Shown here one piece after another: positions 17,637-25,981 of a stretch of 47,733 bases of DNA. The stretch is taken from positions 1-47,733 of the forward strand of contig QZJN01000012.1 in assembly GCA_003599335.1 (NCBI GenBank), in the 5' to 3' direction. Each line of letters starts with the position of its first letter. Positions within the stretch are counted from its first letter, which is position 1. Source of the DNA: Candidatus Parcubacteria bacterium (GTDB taxonomy: Bacteria; Patescibacteriota; Minisyncoccia; SURF-38). The notes under the pieces were generated by a model. That model made no database searches, was not told the DNA's origin, and saw only the letters and a program-made list of their open reading frames with translations. The translations under genes were made by a program, and so were the position numbers.

Positions 17637-18944
17637 ATGAGGAGGTTTTTAAAACTGGGAATTTTTGTTTCTTTCTTAGTATCTTTTACTTTGTTTTTTG
17701 GCAATGTTAGCGTTTTTTCCCAAGAAGATTCTCAAACCTCGTTAAGAGAGACGCTTAGACGTCAGATAGAAGAGTTAGAGGGAGAAATAGACACGACTCA
17801 AAAAAAAGCCTCTGAACTTTCCAAGACCATAGACATACTAAATAATAATATAAAAAAGCAGGAGCTTGAAATAAGGCAGCTTGATTTAGCCATTTCCAAA
17901 ACCAACTTGGATATAAAAGATACAGAAGAGTTGATCGGGCTTGTGGGCGTTGATATAGAAGAAGATAGAAGAACTTTAGCTGAAACAATAGTTCTCTTGA
18001 ACAGATTGGATGGCAATTCTTTACTTGAACTTTTATTACAAAACAGAAATATCTCTGATTTTTTCAGTTCGGTTAGTCAGATTGAAAGCATTCAGAATAA
18101 AATCATTTTAACACTGCAAAGCCTTAAAGAACAAAAACAATTTCTTGAAGAAAAACAGAGTGAATTGATTGAGCGTAATTCCGAACAGGGGCGTTTTAGG
18201 TCTTTGCAAGTTACCCAAAAAAGAGCTCTTGATTCCAATAAAAAAGAACAACAAAAAGTTCTTTCCTCAACGCAAACTCAACTTTCAAGTCAGAAAAAAG
18301 ACTTGGCGTCTTTAAAGAGCCAGCTTTTTTATCTTGAGCAAACGGGAGTTTCTATTGATGATGCTGTAAAATTTGCCCAACTTGCGGCGGGTCGTGTTGG
18401 AATACGGACGGAATTTTTATTGGCGTTGCTTGAAGTTGAAACCGGAAGGGCTTTTCAGGAGGGTCAACTAAGTGTCGGAACAAATCTTGGTACGGGTAAT
18501 TGGCGTACAGATATGTATGATTGTTATATAAGTTTGGGTAAACGGACCGTTGCTGAACGCCAAAAAACAGCCTTCTTTCAAATCACCAACGAGTTGAATT
18601 ACGATCCAGATAAAATGCCCGTTTCCAGAAGGCCTCGTTATGGATGCGGTGGTGCAATGGGGCCTGCACAATTTTTGCCTTCAACCTGGCTTTCTTACGA
18701 AAAGAGAGTCGCGTCGGTTACCGGTCACAACCCGCCAGATCCATGGACCGTAGAAGATGCCTTCACAGCCGCGGCTCTTTATCTTGCCGATTTTGGGGCT
18801 ACAGCCAAAACCACAGCCGCAGAGACGGCGGCGGCCAAGGCTTATATTAGCGGCAATCCAAATTGCACAAGCTCAATTTGCAGGATTTATTCCAGTAATA
18901 TTATATCCTTATCAAGTGTTATTAAAAGAAGCCTGGGTTCTTGA
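17637..18944 (+). CDS. Secreted coiled-coil protein with lytic-transglycosylase-like C-terminal domain
   Basis: ATG with signal peptide MRRFLKLGIFVSFLVSFTLFFG; coiled coil; 'GCGGAMGPAQFLPSTWLSYE'. Confidence 0.8.
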   Translation: MRRFLKLGIFVSFLVSFTLFFGNVSVFSQEDSQTSLRETLRRQIEELEGEIDTTQKKASELSKTIDILNNNIKKQELEIRQLDLAISKTNLDIKDTEELIGLVGVDIEEDRRTLAETIVLLNRLDGNSLLELLLQNRNISDFFSSVSQIESIQNKIILTLQSLKEQKQFLEEKQSELIERNSEQGRFRSLQVTQKRALDSNKKEQQKVLSSTQTQLSSQKKDLASLKSQLFYLEQTGVSIDDAVKFAQLAAGRVGIRTEFLLALLEVETGRAFQEGQLSVGTNLGTGNWRTDMYDCYISLGKRTVAERQKTAFFQITNELNYDPDKMPVSRRPRYGCGGAMGPAQFLPSTWLSYEKRVASVTGHNPPDPWTVEDAFTAAALYLADFGATAKTTAAETAAAKAYISGNPNCTSSICRIYSSNIISLSSVIKRSLGS

Positions 18945-20009
18945 TCAGCCTTTTGGGCTTAGGGATTGAGATAAATCTTTAAAAACAGGATCAAGATTTC
19001 CTTCTAGTAAGGCGTTAATATTATGCCATGATTTTTTTATTCTATGATCGGTTACTCTGTCTTGAGGAAAATTATAGGTCCTGATTTTTTCAGATCTCAT
19101 CATGCGTCCGATCTGCTCTTTGCGAAGTTGCCCGGTTCTTTCAAGCTCTTCCTCTTTTTGTATCTGGTAAAGTTTTGAGCGGAGAATTTCAAAGGCCCTT
19201 TCGCGGTTTTGTGCCTGTGAACGTTCGTTTTGAGAAGCTACGACAATTCCGCTTGGTTTATGGGTTAATCTCACGGCGGTTTCAACCTTGTTAACGTTTT
19301 GGCCGCCCGGCCCAGAAGATCTGAAAGTTGTTAACTCAATATCTTTTGGATCTATAATAAGATTTTTTTCAGGTACTATTGGAATTATTGCCACCGCAAC
19401 GGTTGAAGTGTGGACCCTGCCGCTTTTTTCAGTGGCCGGCACTCTCTGAACTCTATGTACGCCAGATTCAAATTTCATGAGTTGATAGGAATTATCTCCG
19501 TAGATTTCGGAAACAATTTCTTTATAACCACCAAGGTCGGTTTTGTTTTCATCGATGATGTTTATGCTCCAGCCTTGCCTCTGTGCAAATTGTTTATACA
19601 TACGAAAGAGCTCTTCGGCAAATAAAGAAGCTTCTTGTCCGCCCGCACCAGCCCTTATTTCCAATACGATTTTATCGAAATTCTCTCCTTTTTCATCTCC
19701 AACGCCCATTATTTTTTTAAACTTGTCGTTTATGGCCTCAAACTTCTTAGATTTTTCTGATAATTCTTCATTCAGTAAATCATTCATTTCTGGGTCGGTG
19801 TTTTCTGAAAGAGCCTTTTTTAAATCGGAGATAACCCTTTCGGTTTTTCTAAAATCCTCCAAAGTTGCCATTATTGGTTGAAGCTCTCCGTATCTTTTGG
19901 TTAGGTTTTTAACTTTCTGCACGTCAGAAAAAACATCTTTGTCGGAAAGCTGTTTTTGCAATTCTTTATATTCTTTTTCGAGGTCCTCTATTTTTTTTGA
20001 AAGCTCCAT
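18945..20009 (-). CDS. prfA: Peptide chain release factor 1
   Basis: '[29 protein letters not shown]', RF1-type '[22 protein letters not shown]'. Confidence 0.95.
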   Translation of the reverse strand: MELSKKIEDLEKEYKELQKQLSDKDVFSDVQKVKNLTKRYGELQPIMATLEDFRKTERVISDLKKALSENTDPEMNDLLNEELSEKSKKFEAINDKFKKIMGVGDEKGENFDKIVLEIRAGAGGQEASLFAEELFRMYKQFAQRQGWSINIIDENKTDLGGYKEIVSEIYGDNSYQLMKFESGVHRVQRVPATEKSGRVHTSTVAVAIIPIVPEKNLIIDPKDIELTTFRSSGPGGQNVNKVETAVRLTHKPSGIVVASQNERSQAQNRERAFEILRSKLYQIQKEEELERTGQLRKEQIGRMMRSEKIRTYNFPQDRVTDHRIKKSWHNINALLEGNLDPVFKDLSQSLSPKG

Positions 20010-20060
20010 ATCAGTAACGCCACCTCTTTTGGTGGTCTTTCGTTTTTGGTTTTTATGAAT

Positions 20061-20285
20061 CTAATGGGATTTTTTATGAGCTTTTGTTTTAGAAAGACGA
20101 GCTTTGAATCTTTCTATTCTTCCTGCAGCATCAACCATCTTTTCTTTACCAGTATAAAAAGGATGGCAATTGCTACAAATTTCAACGTGGATTTCTTTTT
20201 TTGTTGATCCAATTTTAAAAGTATTGCCGCAAGCGCATTTCACATTTGCTTCTGGGTAGTATGTTGGGTGAATCTCTTTTTTCAT
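20061..20285 (-). CDS. rpmE: 50S ribosomal protein L31
   Basis: '[49 protein letters not shown]'; start trimmed from the longer ORF. Confidence 0.95.
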   Translation of the reverse strand: MKKEIHPTYYPEANVKCACGNTFKIGSTKKEIHVEICSNCHPFYTGKEKMVDAAGRIERFKARLSKTKAHKKSH

Positions 20286-20402
20286 AATGGGTAGATTATA
20301 ATGTATATTTTTATTAACGTCAATAAAAGCCGTTTGCTTTGGGTTGCTATTTTGGCTTTTATTTGTTATTATGTTTAAGCCCTTGAAGTGGGTTTTTTGA
20401 AT

Positions 20403-21152
20403 ATGATAGGGGAAATTGTAAAAGATCAAGCCATCTTTGAATCTCTTAGCTCTCAAGATCAGGCCGTGGTTTCCGAAATGTATAAAGCGGGGGTTCATAT
20501 TGGTCATAGTAAATCCAAACGCCATCCCAAGATGGATTCTTTTATCTTTGCAACAAGGCATAATATAAGCCTTATAGATTTATCAAAAACACTTTCGGCT
20601 TTAAGGTCAGCCGCTGTTTACGTGAAAGATGTGGTTGATCGTGGCGGAATAGTTTTGTGTGTTGGCACCAATCCGGCTATCAAGGACTTGGTTTTCAATT
20701 TTGCCAAAGATTTAAAACAACCATACGTTGTCGAAAGGTGGCTGGGTGGAACTCTCACAAATTACAAAACAATCTCAAAAAGATTGGATTATCATGAAGA
20801 TCTTTCAAAAAAACATCAGGGTGGGCAACTTGAAAAGTATACAAAGAAAGAACAACTTATTTTCTCTCGCAAGCTCGATGAACTGAATGAAAAATTTGAA
20901 GGCTTGAAACTTCTTAAAAGAATTCCTGATACAATTTTTGTTGTTGATTTAAATAGGCACAAAGCCGTTATAGATGAGGCTCGCAAGACCGGCGTCAAAG
21001 TCGTTGGGGTTTCAAACACGGACGCAGACCCAGGTTATGTTGATTACCCGATTCCGGCCAACGACAACAGCCGAAGTTCGGTTGGTTTGATTTTATCAAC
21101 CTTGCTCAAGATGATAAAGGATCCAAATTTTAAAAAAGAGGCCGAAAAATAA
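20403..21152 (+). CDS. rpsB: 30S ribosomal protein S2
   Basis: '[24 protein letters not shown]', '[13 protein letters not shown]', '[19 protein letters not shown]'. Confidence 0.96.
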   Translation: MIGEIVKDQAIFESLSSQDQAVVSEMYKAGVHIGHSKSKRHPKMDSFIFATRHNISLIDLSKTLSALRSAAVYVKDVVDRGGIVLCVGTNPAIKDLVFNFAKDLKQPYVVERWLGGTLTNYKTISKRLDYHEDLSKKHQGGQLEKYTKKEQLIFSRKLDELNEKFEGLKLLKRIPDTIFVVDLNRHKAVIDEARKTGVKVVGVSNTDADPGYVDYPIPANDNSRSSVGLILSTLLKMIKDPNFKKEAEK

Positions 21153-21155
21153 TAT

Positions 21156-21746
21156 ATGGCTGGGGATTCTCTTGCTTTAATAAAAGAACTTAGAGAAGCA
21201 ACCGGAGCTTCCTTGGGAGATATTCAAGAGGCCATTAAAAATGCAGCCGGTGATAAAGCCAAGGCGATGCAATTTCTCAAGGCTAAAGGAAAATCAATCG
21301 CCGAAAAAAAATCTTCCCGTTCCGCAAAGGAGGGTATTATAGAAGCCTATGTACACAGTAATAATAAAATAGGGGTTTTGGTTGAATTGAGGTGTGAAAC
21401 AGATTTTGTCGCAAAAAACAACGAATTTAAAAAACTTGCCAGAGAACTTGCTCTTCAAATTGCCGCCACAAACCCCCAATTTATAAAACCAGAAGATATT
21501 CCGGAAGAATTTGTTTTGGAAGAAAAAAGGATTTTTACCGAACAAAATCAAGGCATAAATAAACCCAAGCAGATACTTGACGAGATTATAAAAGGGAAGT
21601 TGGAAAAGAGATGGTCGGAAATATGCCTTTTGAAGCAGGCTCATATACGCAACGAAGATATTACAATTGAAGAATTAATAACAGAATACGTGGCTAAGCT
21701 TGGTGAGAAGATTGAGATTTCAAGGTTTATCAGATATGAAATTTAA
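21156..21746 (+). CDS. tsf: Elongation factor Ts
   Basis: 'LIKELREATGASLGDIQEAI', 'VLVELRCETDFVAKN'; follows rpsB. Confidence 0.96.
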   Translation: MAGDSLALIKELREATGASLGDIQEAIKNAAGDKAKAMQFLKAKGKSIAEKKSSRSAKEGIIEAYVHSNNKIGVLVELRCETDFVAKNNEFKKLARELALQIAATNPQFIKPEDIPEEFVLEEKRIFTEQNQGINKPKQILDEIIKGKLEKRWSEICLLKQAHIRNEDITIEELITEYVAKLGEKIEISRFIRYEI

Positions 21747-21778
21747 GCCCAGTCTTAAACTGGTGTAAACTAATATAT

Positions 21779-22318
21779 ATGGATCCGTTATTAGCTTCAA
21801 AACTATCGTTCTTGTTTGGTTTGGTTATGATTGGAGCCGTTGTGGTTAAAAAATACAAAATTTTGGTGACCATTCCCGAAAAAGGCTTTAATGGAAAAGA
21901 GGATGAATCTTTCCAAGCTTTCATTTTGAATAGCCTTGGCCTCCTAAAAGCTGTGGGTCTCGAAATTCTTCATGTTTTGCAGAGAGTTGGTTTGAGGTTT
22001 GGGCTTTTTTTCGTTCACAGTCTTAAATTGGTTTCGCTTAAGGTGGAATCAAAAACAACCAAGGGTTTGGGAAGGCTTAGGATTGCTCTTGATCGACATT
22101 CCAATCGATCGCAAAGCAGAAAAAAAGTAATCGTAATGGAAAATCAGGATGATTCCGATGGTCAGGCATTGGCAAATACAATAGTTGCGACTGATAAAAA
22201 CCCGGCTTTTTTTAAGACATTGAAAGATGCGCCAAATCACGATAAATTAAAAGACAAGCTCTCTCAACTAAATAATAAGGGCGAAGGCGGCGGCTCGGGA
22301 GAGACAAATTTATCGTAG
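21779..22318 (+). CDS. Membrane-associated protein of unknown function
   Basis: ORF with N-terminal TM and polar C-terminus. Confidence 0.6.
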   Translation: MDPLLASKLSFLFGLVMIGAVVVKKYKILVTIPEKGFNGKEDESFQAFILNSLGLLKAVGLEILHVLQRVGLRFGLFFVHSLKLVSLKVESKTTKGLGRLRIALDRHSNRSQSRKKVIVMENQDDSDGQALANTIVATDKNPAFFKTLKDAPNHDKLKDKLSQLNNKGEGGGSGETNLS

Positions 22319-22352
22319 TCTTTACAAAGAGCTTTCAAAAAGCTTACAATTT

Positions 22353-22424
22353 GCCAGCGTAGCTCAGCGGCAGAGCAACTGTTTTGTAAACAGTAGGTCG
22401 TCGGTTCAAATCCGACCGCTGGCT
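22353..22424 (+). tRNA. tRNA-Thr(TGT), no encoded CCA
   Basis: GCCAGCG/CGCTGGC acceptor; anticodon loop TTTGTAA. Confidence 0.95.
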
Positions 22425-22434
22425 CTGGTTGAAC

Positions 22435-22521
22435 GCGTGGGTGGCGGAGTGGTCAATCGCACCTGACTGTAAATCAGGCGCCCTTAGGGCTACGTAGGTT
22501 CGAATCCTACCCCACGCACCA
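22435..22521 (+). tRNA. tRNA-Tyr(GTA), long variable arm, encoded CCA
   Basis: GCGTGGG/CCCACGC acceptor, anticodon loop CTGTAAA, class II variable arm. Confidence 0.95.
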
Positions 22522-23976
22522 GACAGGAAAAGTCAAAGAGTTTTGGTTCGCCACGCTTCGCTCGGCGACTAATTCGTATTCAATTTTGGGGGTAAAAACG
22601 AATTCACGGTTTCGCAAAATATGGTTCGAGCCGATGTTTTTCAGAAATGTTGTCATTGCAGTCGGATCGGGAGAGGAAAGCAGATTAGTAGCTTGATTTA
22701 AGGACTTTACGAACTCACGAGCCGGTTCGAGCCAAGACAATCCTTTTGTCTCAAAATCGGTAATTTTCTCACTCAACGACATTTTTTGAGACAACAAACT
22801 CTGTTTTTTGGCAGCGTATTCTTCTGTGGATAAAGCGTCGGCTAAATAAATATCGAGCAACTTTTGAAGTTTTGCTTCTACGCTGGCTAACTGTTCTTTC
22901 AAAACGCTAACCTCACTTTGTACATCCTCTCTCGCTTTATCCTGCTCGCTGTCCAACGCCGCCAAAACCTTTTCGGTGTCTTGGCTCGACAAAGAAACTT
23001 TTTGAAGAAAACTTTTGATTTGCTCGGTTAGTGCTTCCTCTCGTAAATAATGCTTTTCTTGGCATAGACCTTTTTTCTTGGTGCAACGATAATAGTTATG
23101 ACCTTTCTGTTGCTCGGCAGTTATTGAACAACCACATGAAGCGCATTTCAAAAGGCCAAGAAAAGCAAAATCATTTTTGTGTAATTCGTGAACTCTACCT
23201 CGCTTCGCCATCACTTCTTGGCAGGTATCAAAAAGTTTCTTTGAAATCAATGGCTCGTGCTGTCCCTCATGAATTTCCCCACCATATTTCATGAGTCCAA
23301 TGTAGAAAATATTTTGTAGAATACTTTGCACATTACTCAACGCTATCTCTTTGCCGAGATTACCGCGTAGGTTATGTTCCTTGCACCAATTTGCGAGAGA
23401 GTGAAGCGTATATGCTCCGGTGGCGTACATTTCGAACAGCTTCTTTACTTTTGTAGCTTTCTCGCTATCAACATCGATACCGCGTGTCTTGGCGTTGTTT
23501 AGGTAGCCCACCGGAGCCCAGCCGGGCCACACGCCGTTTCTGATTTTCTGTCTTAATCCTCGCTTCACATTTTCTCGCAAATTATCTACAAAATACTTTG
23601 ATTGACCGAATGCGATATTTAACATGAACAAACCTTGTGGTGTCACATCAAACCAGAAGGTCGGAAATTTGAGGGAACGAATCAAGCCGCGATCTACCAA
23701 GTGAATTATTTTACCGCCATCAACAGAATTACGAGCTAATCTATCGGGGTGCCAAGAAATAATCCCGTCTGCTTTTCCTCTCTCAATCAATGACAACATT
23801 TCTGCGAATTTAATTCGCCCGGGTTCTTTTGCGGTTTTGGCTTCCTGAAAGGAAGCGACAATTTCAAGTTTTTCTTTGGCGGCATACTCTTGCAACTCTA
23901 CGAGTTGCGCTTCAATACTTAAAACCTGTCGGTCATCTTCTTCGGTAGATTTACGAGCATAAAGTATATATTTCAT
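22507..23976 (-). CDS. Large serine recombinase of the tRNA-Tyr element
   Basis: 'YILYARKSTEEDDRQVLSIEAQLVELQEYA', 'WHPDRLARN', recombinase domain, CxxC ribbon 'CASCGCS...CTKKKGLC'. Stop codon within tRNA-Tyr. Confidence 0.96.
   Translation of the reverse strand: MKYILYARKSTEEDDRQVLSIEAQLVELQEYAAKEKLEIVASFQEAKTAKEPGRIKFAEMLSLIERGKADGIISWHPDRLARNSVDGGKIIHLVDRGLIRSLKFPTFWFDVTPQGLFMLNIAFGQSKYFVDNLRENVKRGLRQKIRNGVWPGWAPVGYLNNAKTRGIDVDSEKATKVKKLFEMYATGAYTLHSLANWCKEHNLRGNLGKEIALSNVQSILQNIFYIGLMKYGGEIHEGQHEPLISKKLFDTCQEVMAKRGRVHELHKNDFAFLGLLKCASCGCSITAEQQKGHNYYRCTKKKGLCQEKHYLREEALTEQIKSFLQKVSLSSQDTEKVLAALDSEQDKAREDVQSEVSVLKEQLASVEAKLQKLLDIYLADALSTEEYAAKKQSLLSQKMSLSEKITDFETKGLSWLEPAREFVKSLNQATNLLSSPDPTAMTTFLKNIGSNHILRNREFVFTPKIEYELVAERSVANQNSLTFPVWCVG
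22516..22616 (+). repeat. Inverted repeat A, left copy (partner 24020-24120)
   Basis: 101 bp, one mismatch to the reverse complement of 24020-24120. Confidence 0.95.
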
Positions 23977-23992
23977 ATTGTTGTTGGATTAA

Positions 23993-24020
23993 GGATTAAA
24001 AAATTTTCTTCCCCCAAAAT
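23993..24020 (+). repeat. Inverted repeat C, left copy (partner 24265-24292)
   Basis: GGATTAAAAAATTTTCTTCCCCCAAAAT, perfect 28-bp inverted match. Confidence 0.9.
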
Positions 24021-24120
24021 GCGAAACCGTGAATTCGTTTTTACCCCCAAAATTGAATACGAATTAGTCGCCGAGCGAAGCGAGGCGAACCAAAACTCTT
24101 TGACTTTTCCTGTCTGGTGC
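24020..24120 (-). repeat. Inverted repeat A, right copy; duplicates the recombinase C-terminal coding end
   Basis: Encodes RNREFVFTPKIEYELVAERSEANQNSLTFPVWC on the + strand. Confidence 0.95.
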
Positions 24121-24216
24121 AGTATTCTTGAATTAGTCCGAACGCATTTCGCCGCCTGCGGCGGCGAGGAATTCCCCTCGCGAAAATTCGGAAAGGCGGC
24201 GGAGCCGCACCGCTGA
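24117..24216 (+). repeat. Inverted repeat B, left copy (partner 25491-25590)
   Basis: 100 bp, one mismatch to the reverse complement of 25491-25590. Confidence 0.95.
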
Positions 24217-24264
24217 AAACCGCAAAAGAACCCGGAGAAAAACATCGGCTCGAACCATATTTTA

Positions 24265-24292
24265 ATTTTGGGGGAAGAAAATTTTTTAATCC
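24265..24292 (-). repeat. Inverted repeat C, right copy
   Basis: ATTTTGGGGGAAGAAAATTTTTTAATCC. Confidence 0.9.
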
Positions 24293-24299
24293 ATGCATT

Positions 24300-24758
24300 A
24301 TGAAAAAAGAGTATTTTAAATTTGTATCCGCCGTTCATCTTTTCTTGGTTAAAGACGGGAAAATATTGCTGTTGCGTAGATTTAATACAGGATACGAAGA
24401 TGGAAATTATAGTGTTCCTGCTGGACACATCGACGGCAATGAAAGAGCGACTACGGCAATGCTCCGTGAGGCCAAAGAAGAAGCGGGAGTAGTTATCAGC
24501 GAAAAAGATATACACATGATTCATGTAATGCATAGAATTTCTCGCGGTACACACTCGAGCGGAGCTGATGAACGAATTGATTTCTTTTTTGAGGCAACCA
24601 AGTGGGAAGGCGAACCTAAAATAATGGAAACGAATAAATGCGATGATTTGAGTTGGTTTCCAATAGACCAGTTGCCTCAAAACATAATTCCTTATGTAAA
24701 AGCCGGAATAGAGAATTACGGAAAGAAAATTTTGTTTTCTGAATTTGGCTGGAGCTAA
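24300..24758 (+). CDS. NUDIX hydrolase (element cargo)
   Basis: Nudix box GHIDGNERATTAMLREAKEEAGV. Confidence 0.92.
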   Translation: MKKEYFKFVSAVHLFLVKDGKILLLRRFNTGYEDGNYSVPAGHIDGNERATTAMLREAKEEAGVVISEKDIHMIHVMHRISRGTHSSGADERIDFFFEATKWEGEPKIMETNKCDDLSWFPIDQLPQNIIPYVKAGIENYGKKILFSEFGWS

Positions 24759-24770
24759 TTTTTTAATCCT

Positions 24771-25430
24771 ATGAATCCAGAACAACAAAAAATTATTCAG
24801 AAAGTTGCCGATGAGGTAAAACAAAAACTCGAAGGCGAGGGGTCGGGACACGATTGGTGGCACATTGTACGAGTTTGGAATATGGCCAAGCACATCGGCA
24901 CCAGCGAAAATGCTGATACGTTTGTGGTAGAACTTGCCGCGCTTCTCCACGATATAGCGGATTGGAAATTTCATGACGGAGATGACACTGTCGGTCCAAA
25001 AATAGCTCGGCAAGTTCTTGAAAAACATTCTGTATCCGCCGAAGCTACCGACCAAGTTTGCGATATTATCATGGGCATGTCCTTTAAGGGTGCGGGCGTA
25101 AAAACTGAAATGAAAACGCTTGAAGGTAAAGTTGTTCAAGATTCTGACCGACTTGACGCTATCGGAGCCATTGGTGTCGCCCGCACATTCGCTTACGGCG
25201 GACATAAAAATCGGCCAATGTATGATCCGAATAAAAAGCCGTCTATGCATCAGTCGAAGGAGGAATATTTTAAGAGCGAAAGTCCAACTATAAATCATTT
25301 TTATGAAAAACTTTTGCTTCTCAAAGACAGAATGAATACTAAAACCGCGAAGGAACTGGCCGAAGGCCGTCATCGTTTTATGGAAGAATATCTCGACAGA
25401 TTTTTCCAAGAATGGGATGGAAAAATCTGA
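24771..25430 (+). CDS. HD-domain phosphohydrolase (element cargo)
   Basis: 'HDWWHIVRVWNMA', 'ALLHDIADWKF', 'VQDSDRLDAIGAIGVARTFAYGG' resemble the YpgQ/YedJ-type HD family. Confidence 0.9.
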   Translation: MNPEQQKIIQKVADEVKQKLEGEGSGHDWWHIVRVWNMAKHIGTSENADTFVVELAALLHDIADWKFHDGDDTVGPKIARQVLEKHSVSAEATDQVCDIIMGMSFKGAGVKTEMKTLEGKVVQDSDRLDAIGAIGVARTFAYGGHKNRPMYDPNKKPSMHQSKEEYFKSESPTINHFYEKLLLLKDRMNTKTAKELAEGRHRFMEEYLDRFFQEWDGKI

Positions 25431-25490
25431 TTTGGATTTTTTGTATTTATAATTCATAATTAAATGCCGCCAAAGAAAAACTTGAAATTG

Positions 25491-25590
25491 TCAGCGGTGC
25501 GGCTCCGCCGCCTTTCCGAATTTTCGCGGGGGGAATTCCTCGCCGCCGCAGGCGGCGAAATGCGTTCGGACTAATTCAAGAATACTGCAC
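25491..25590 (-). repeat. Inverted repeat B, right copy, forming the element's right end
   Basis: See left copy. Confidence 0.95.
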
Positions 25591-25610
25591 AGGCTTGCTC
25601 TTTAAGTCTT

Positions 25611-25683
25611 GCCGACGTAGCTCAGTTGGTAGAGCGCATCCATGGTAAGGATGAGGTCGCCAGTTCAATCCTGGCCGTCGGCT
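25611..25683 (+). tRNA. tRNA-Thr(GGT)
   Basis: GCCGACG/CGTCGGC acceptor; anticodon loop ATGGTAA. Confidence 0.94.
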
Positions 25684-25721
25684 CAAAAGATGAAAATAAA
25701 ATAAATAAGTTATAATTTACA

Positions 25722-25886
25722 ATGACAAAAATACAGGAGCATTTAATAAAACTTCAATGCACAACGTGTAAGCGCATAAATTACTGGACGCGCCGAAACA
25801 GAAAAAAAGTTCAACGAAAAATTGAGCTTAAAAAGTTTTGCAAGTGGTGCCGTAAACACACGCCGCATAAAGAAACAAAAAAGTGA
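25722..25886 (+). CDS. rpmG: 50S ribosomal protein L33 (54 aa; below ORF-track cutoff)
   Basis: MTKIQEHLIKLQCTTCKRINYWTRRNRKKVQRKIELKKFCKWCRKHTPHKETKK with CxxC...CxxC and tRNA-flanked context. Confidence 0.9.
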   Translation: MTKIQEHLIKLQCTTCKRINYWTRRNRKKVQRKIELKKFCKWCRKHTPHKETKK

Positions 25887-25907
25887 TTTTCGGCTTGCAG
25901 CCGAAAA
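25887..25907 (+). terminator. Hairpin between rpmG and tRNA-Trp
   Basis: TTTTCGGCTTGCAGCCGAAAA. Confidence 0.5.
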
Positions 25908-25978
25908 GGGGTCATCGTTCAATGGCAGGACGGCGGTCTCCAAAACCGCTAATCGAGGTTCGAGTCCTCGTGACCCCG
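25908..25978 (+). tRNA. tRNA-Trp(CCA)
   Basis: GGGGTCA/TGACCCC acceptor; anticodon loop CTCCAAA. Confidence 0.94.
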
Positions 25979-25981
25979 CCC

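Larger units (their letters stand above)
22516..25590. mobile_element. Integrated ~3.07 kb element: recombinase, NUDIX, HD; GCAC core at both ends
   Basis: attL at 22516 (tRNA-Tyr 3' end), attR at 25590; the joined ends are also present as an inverted copy around 24117-24120. Confidence 0.8.

Noticed and set aside
20286-20561. N-terminal extension of the L31 ORF
   Set aside because: Antisense to rpsB; L31 begins at [11 protein letters not shown].
22516-24120. Inverted repeats A/B as transposon terminal inverted repeats
   Set aside because: No DDE transposase and no target-site duplication; repeats are explained by att ends and recombinase coding sequence.
24019-24216. 65-aa plus-strand ORF resembling the recombinase C-terminus
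   Set aside because: It is the duplicated C-terminal coding end (repeat A) reading through the att joint, not an independent gene; reported as part of the element.
23973-25457. 494-aa minus-strand ORF across the NUDIX and HD genes
   Set aside because: Antisense to two well-supported genes; no recognisable domain; low-complexity composition typical of a shadow ORF.
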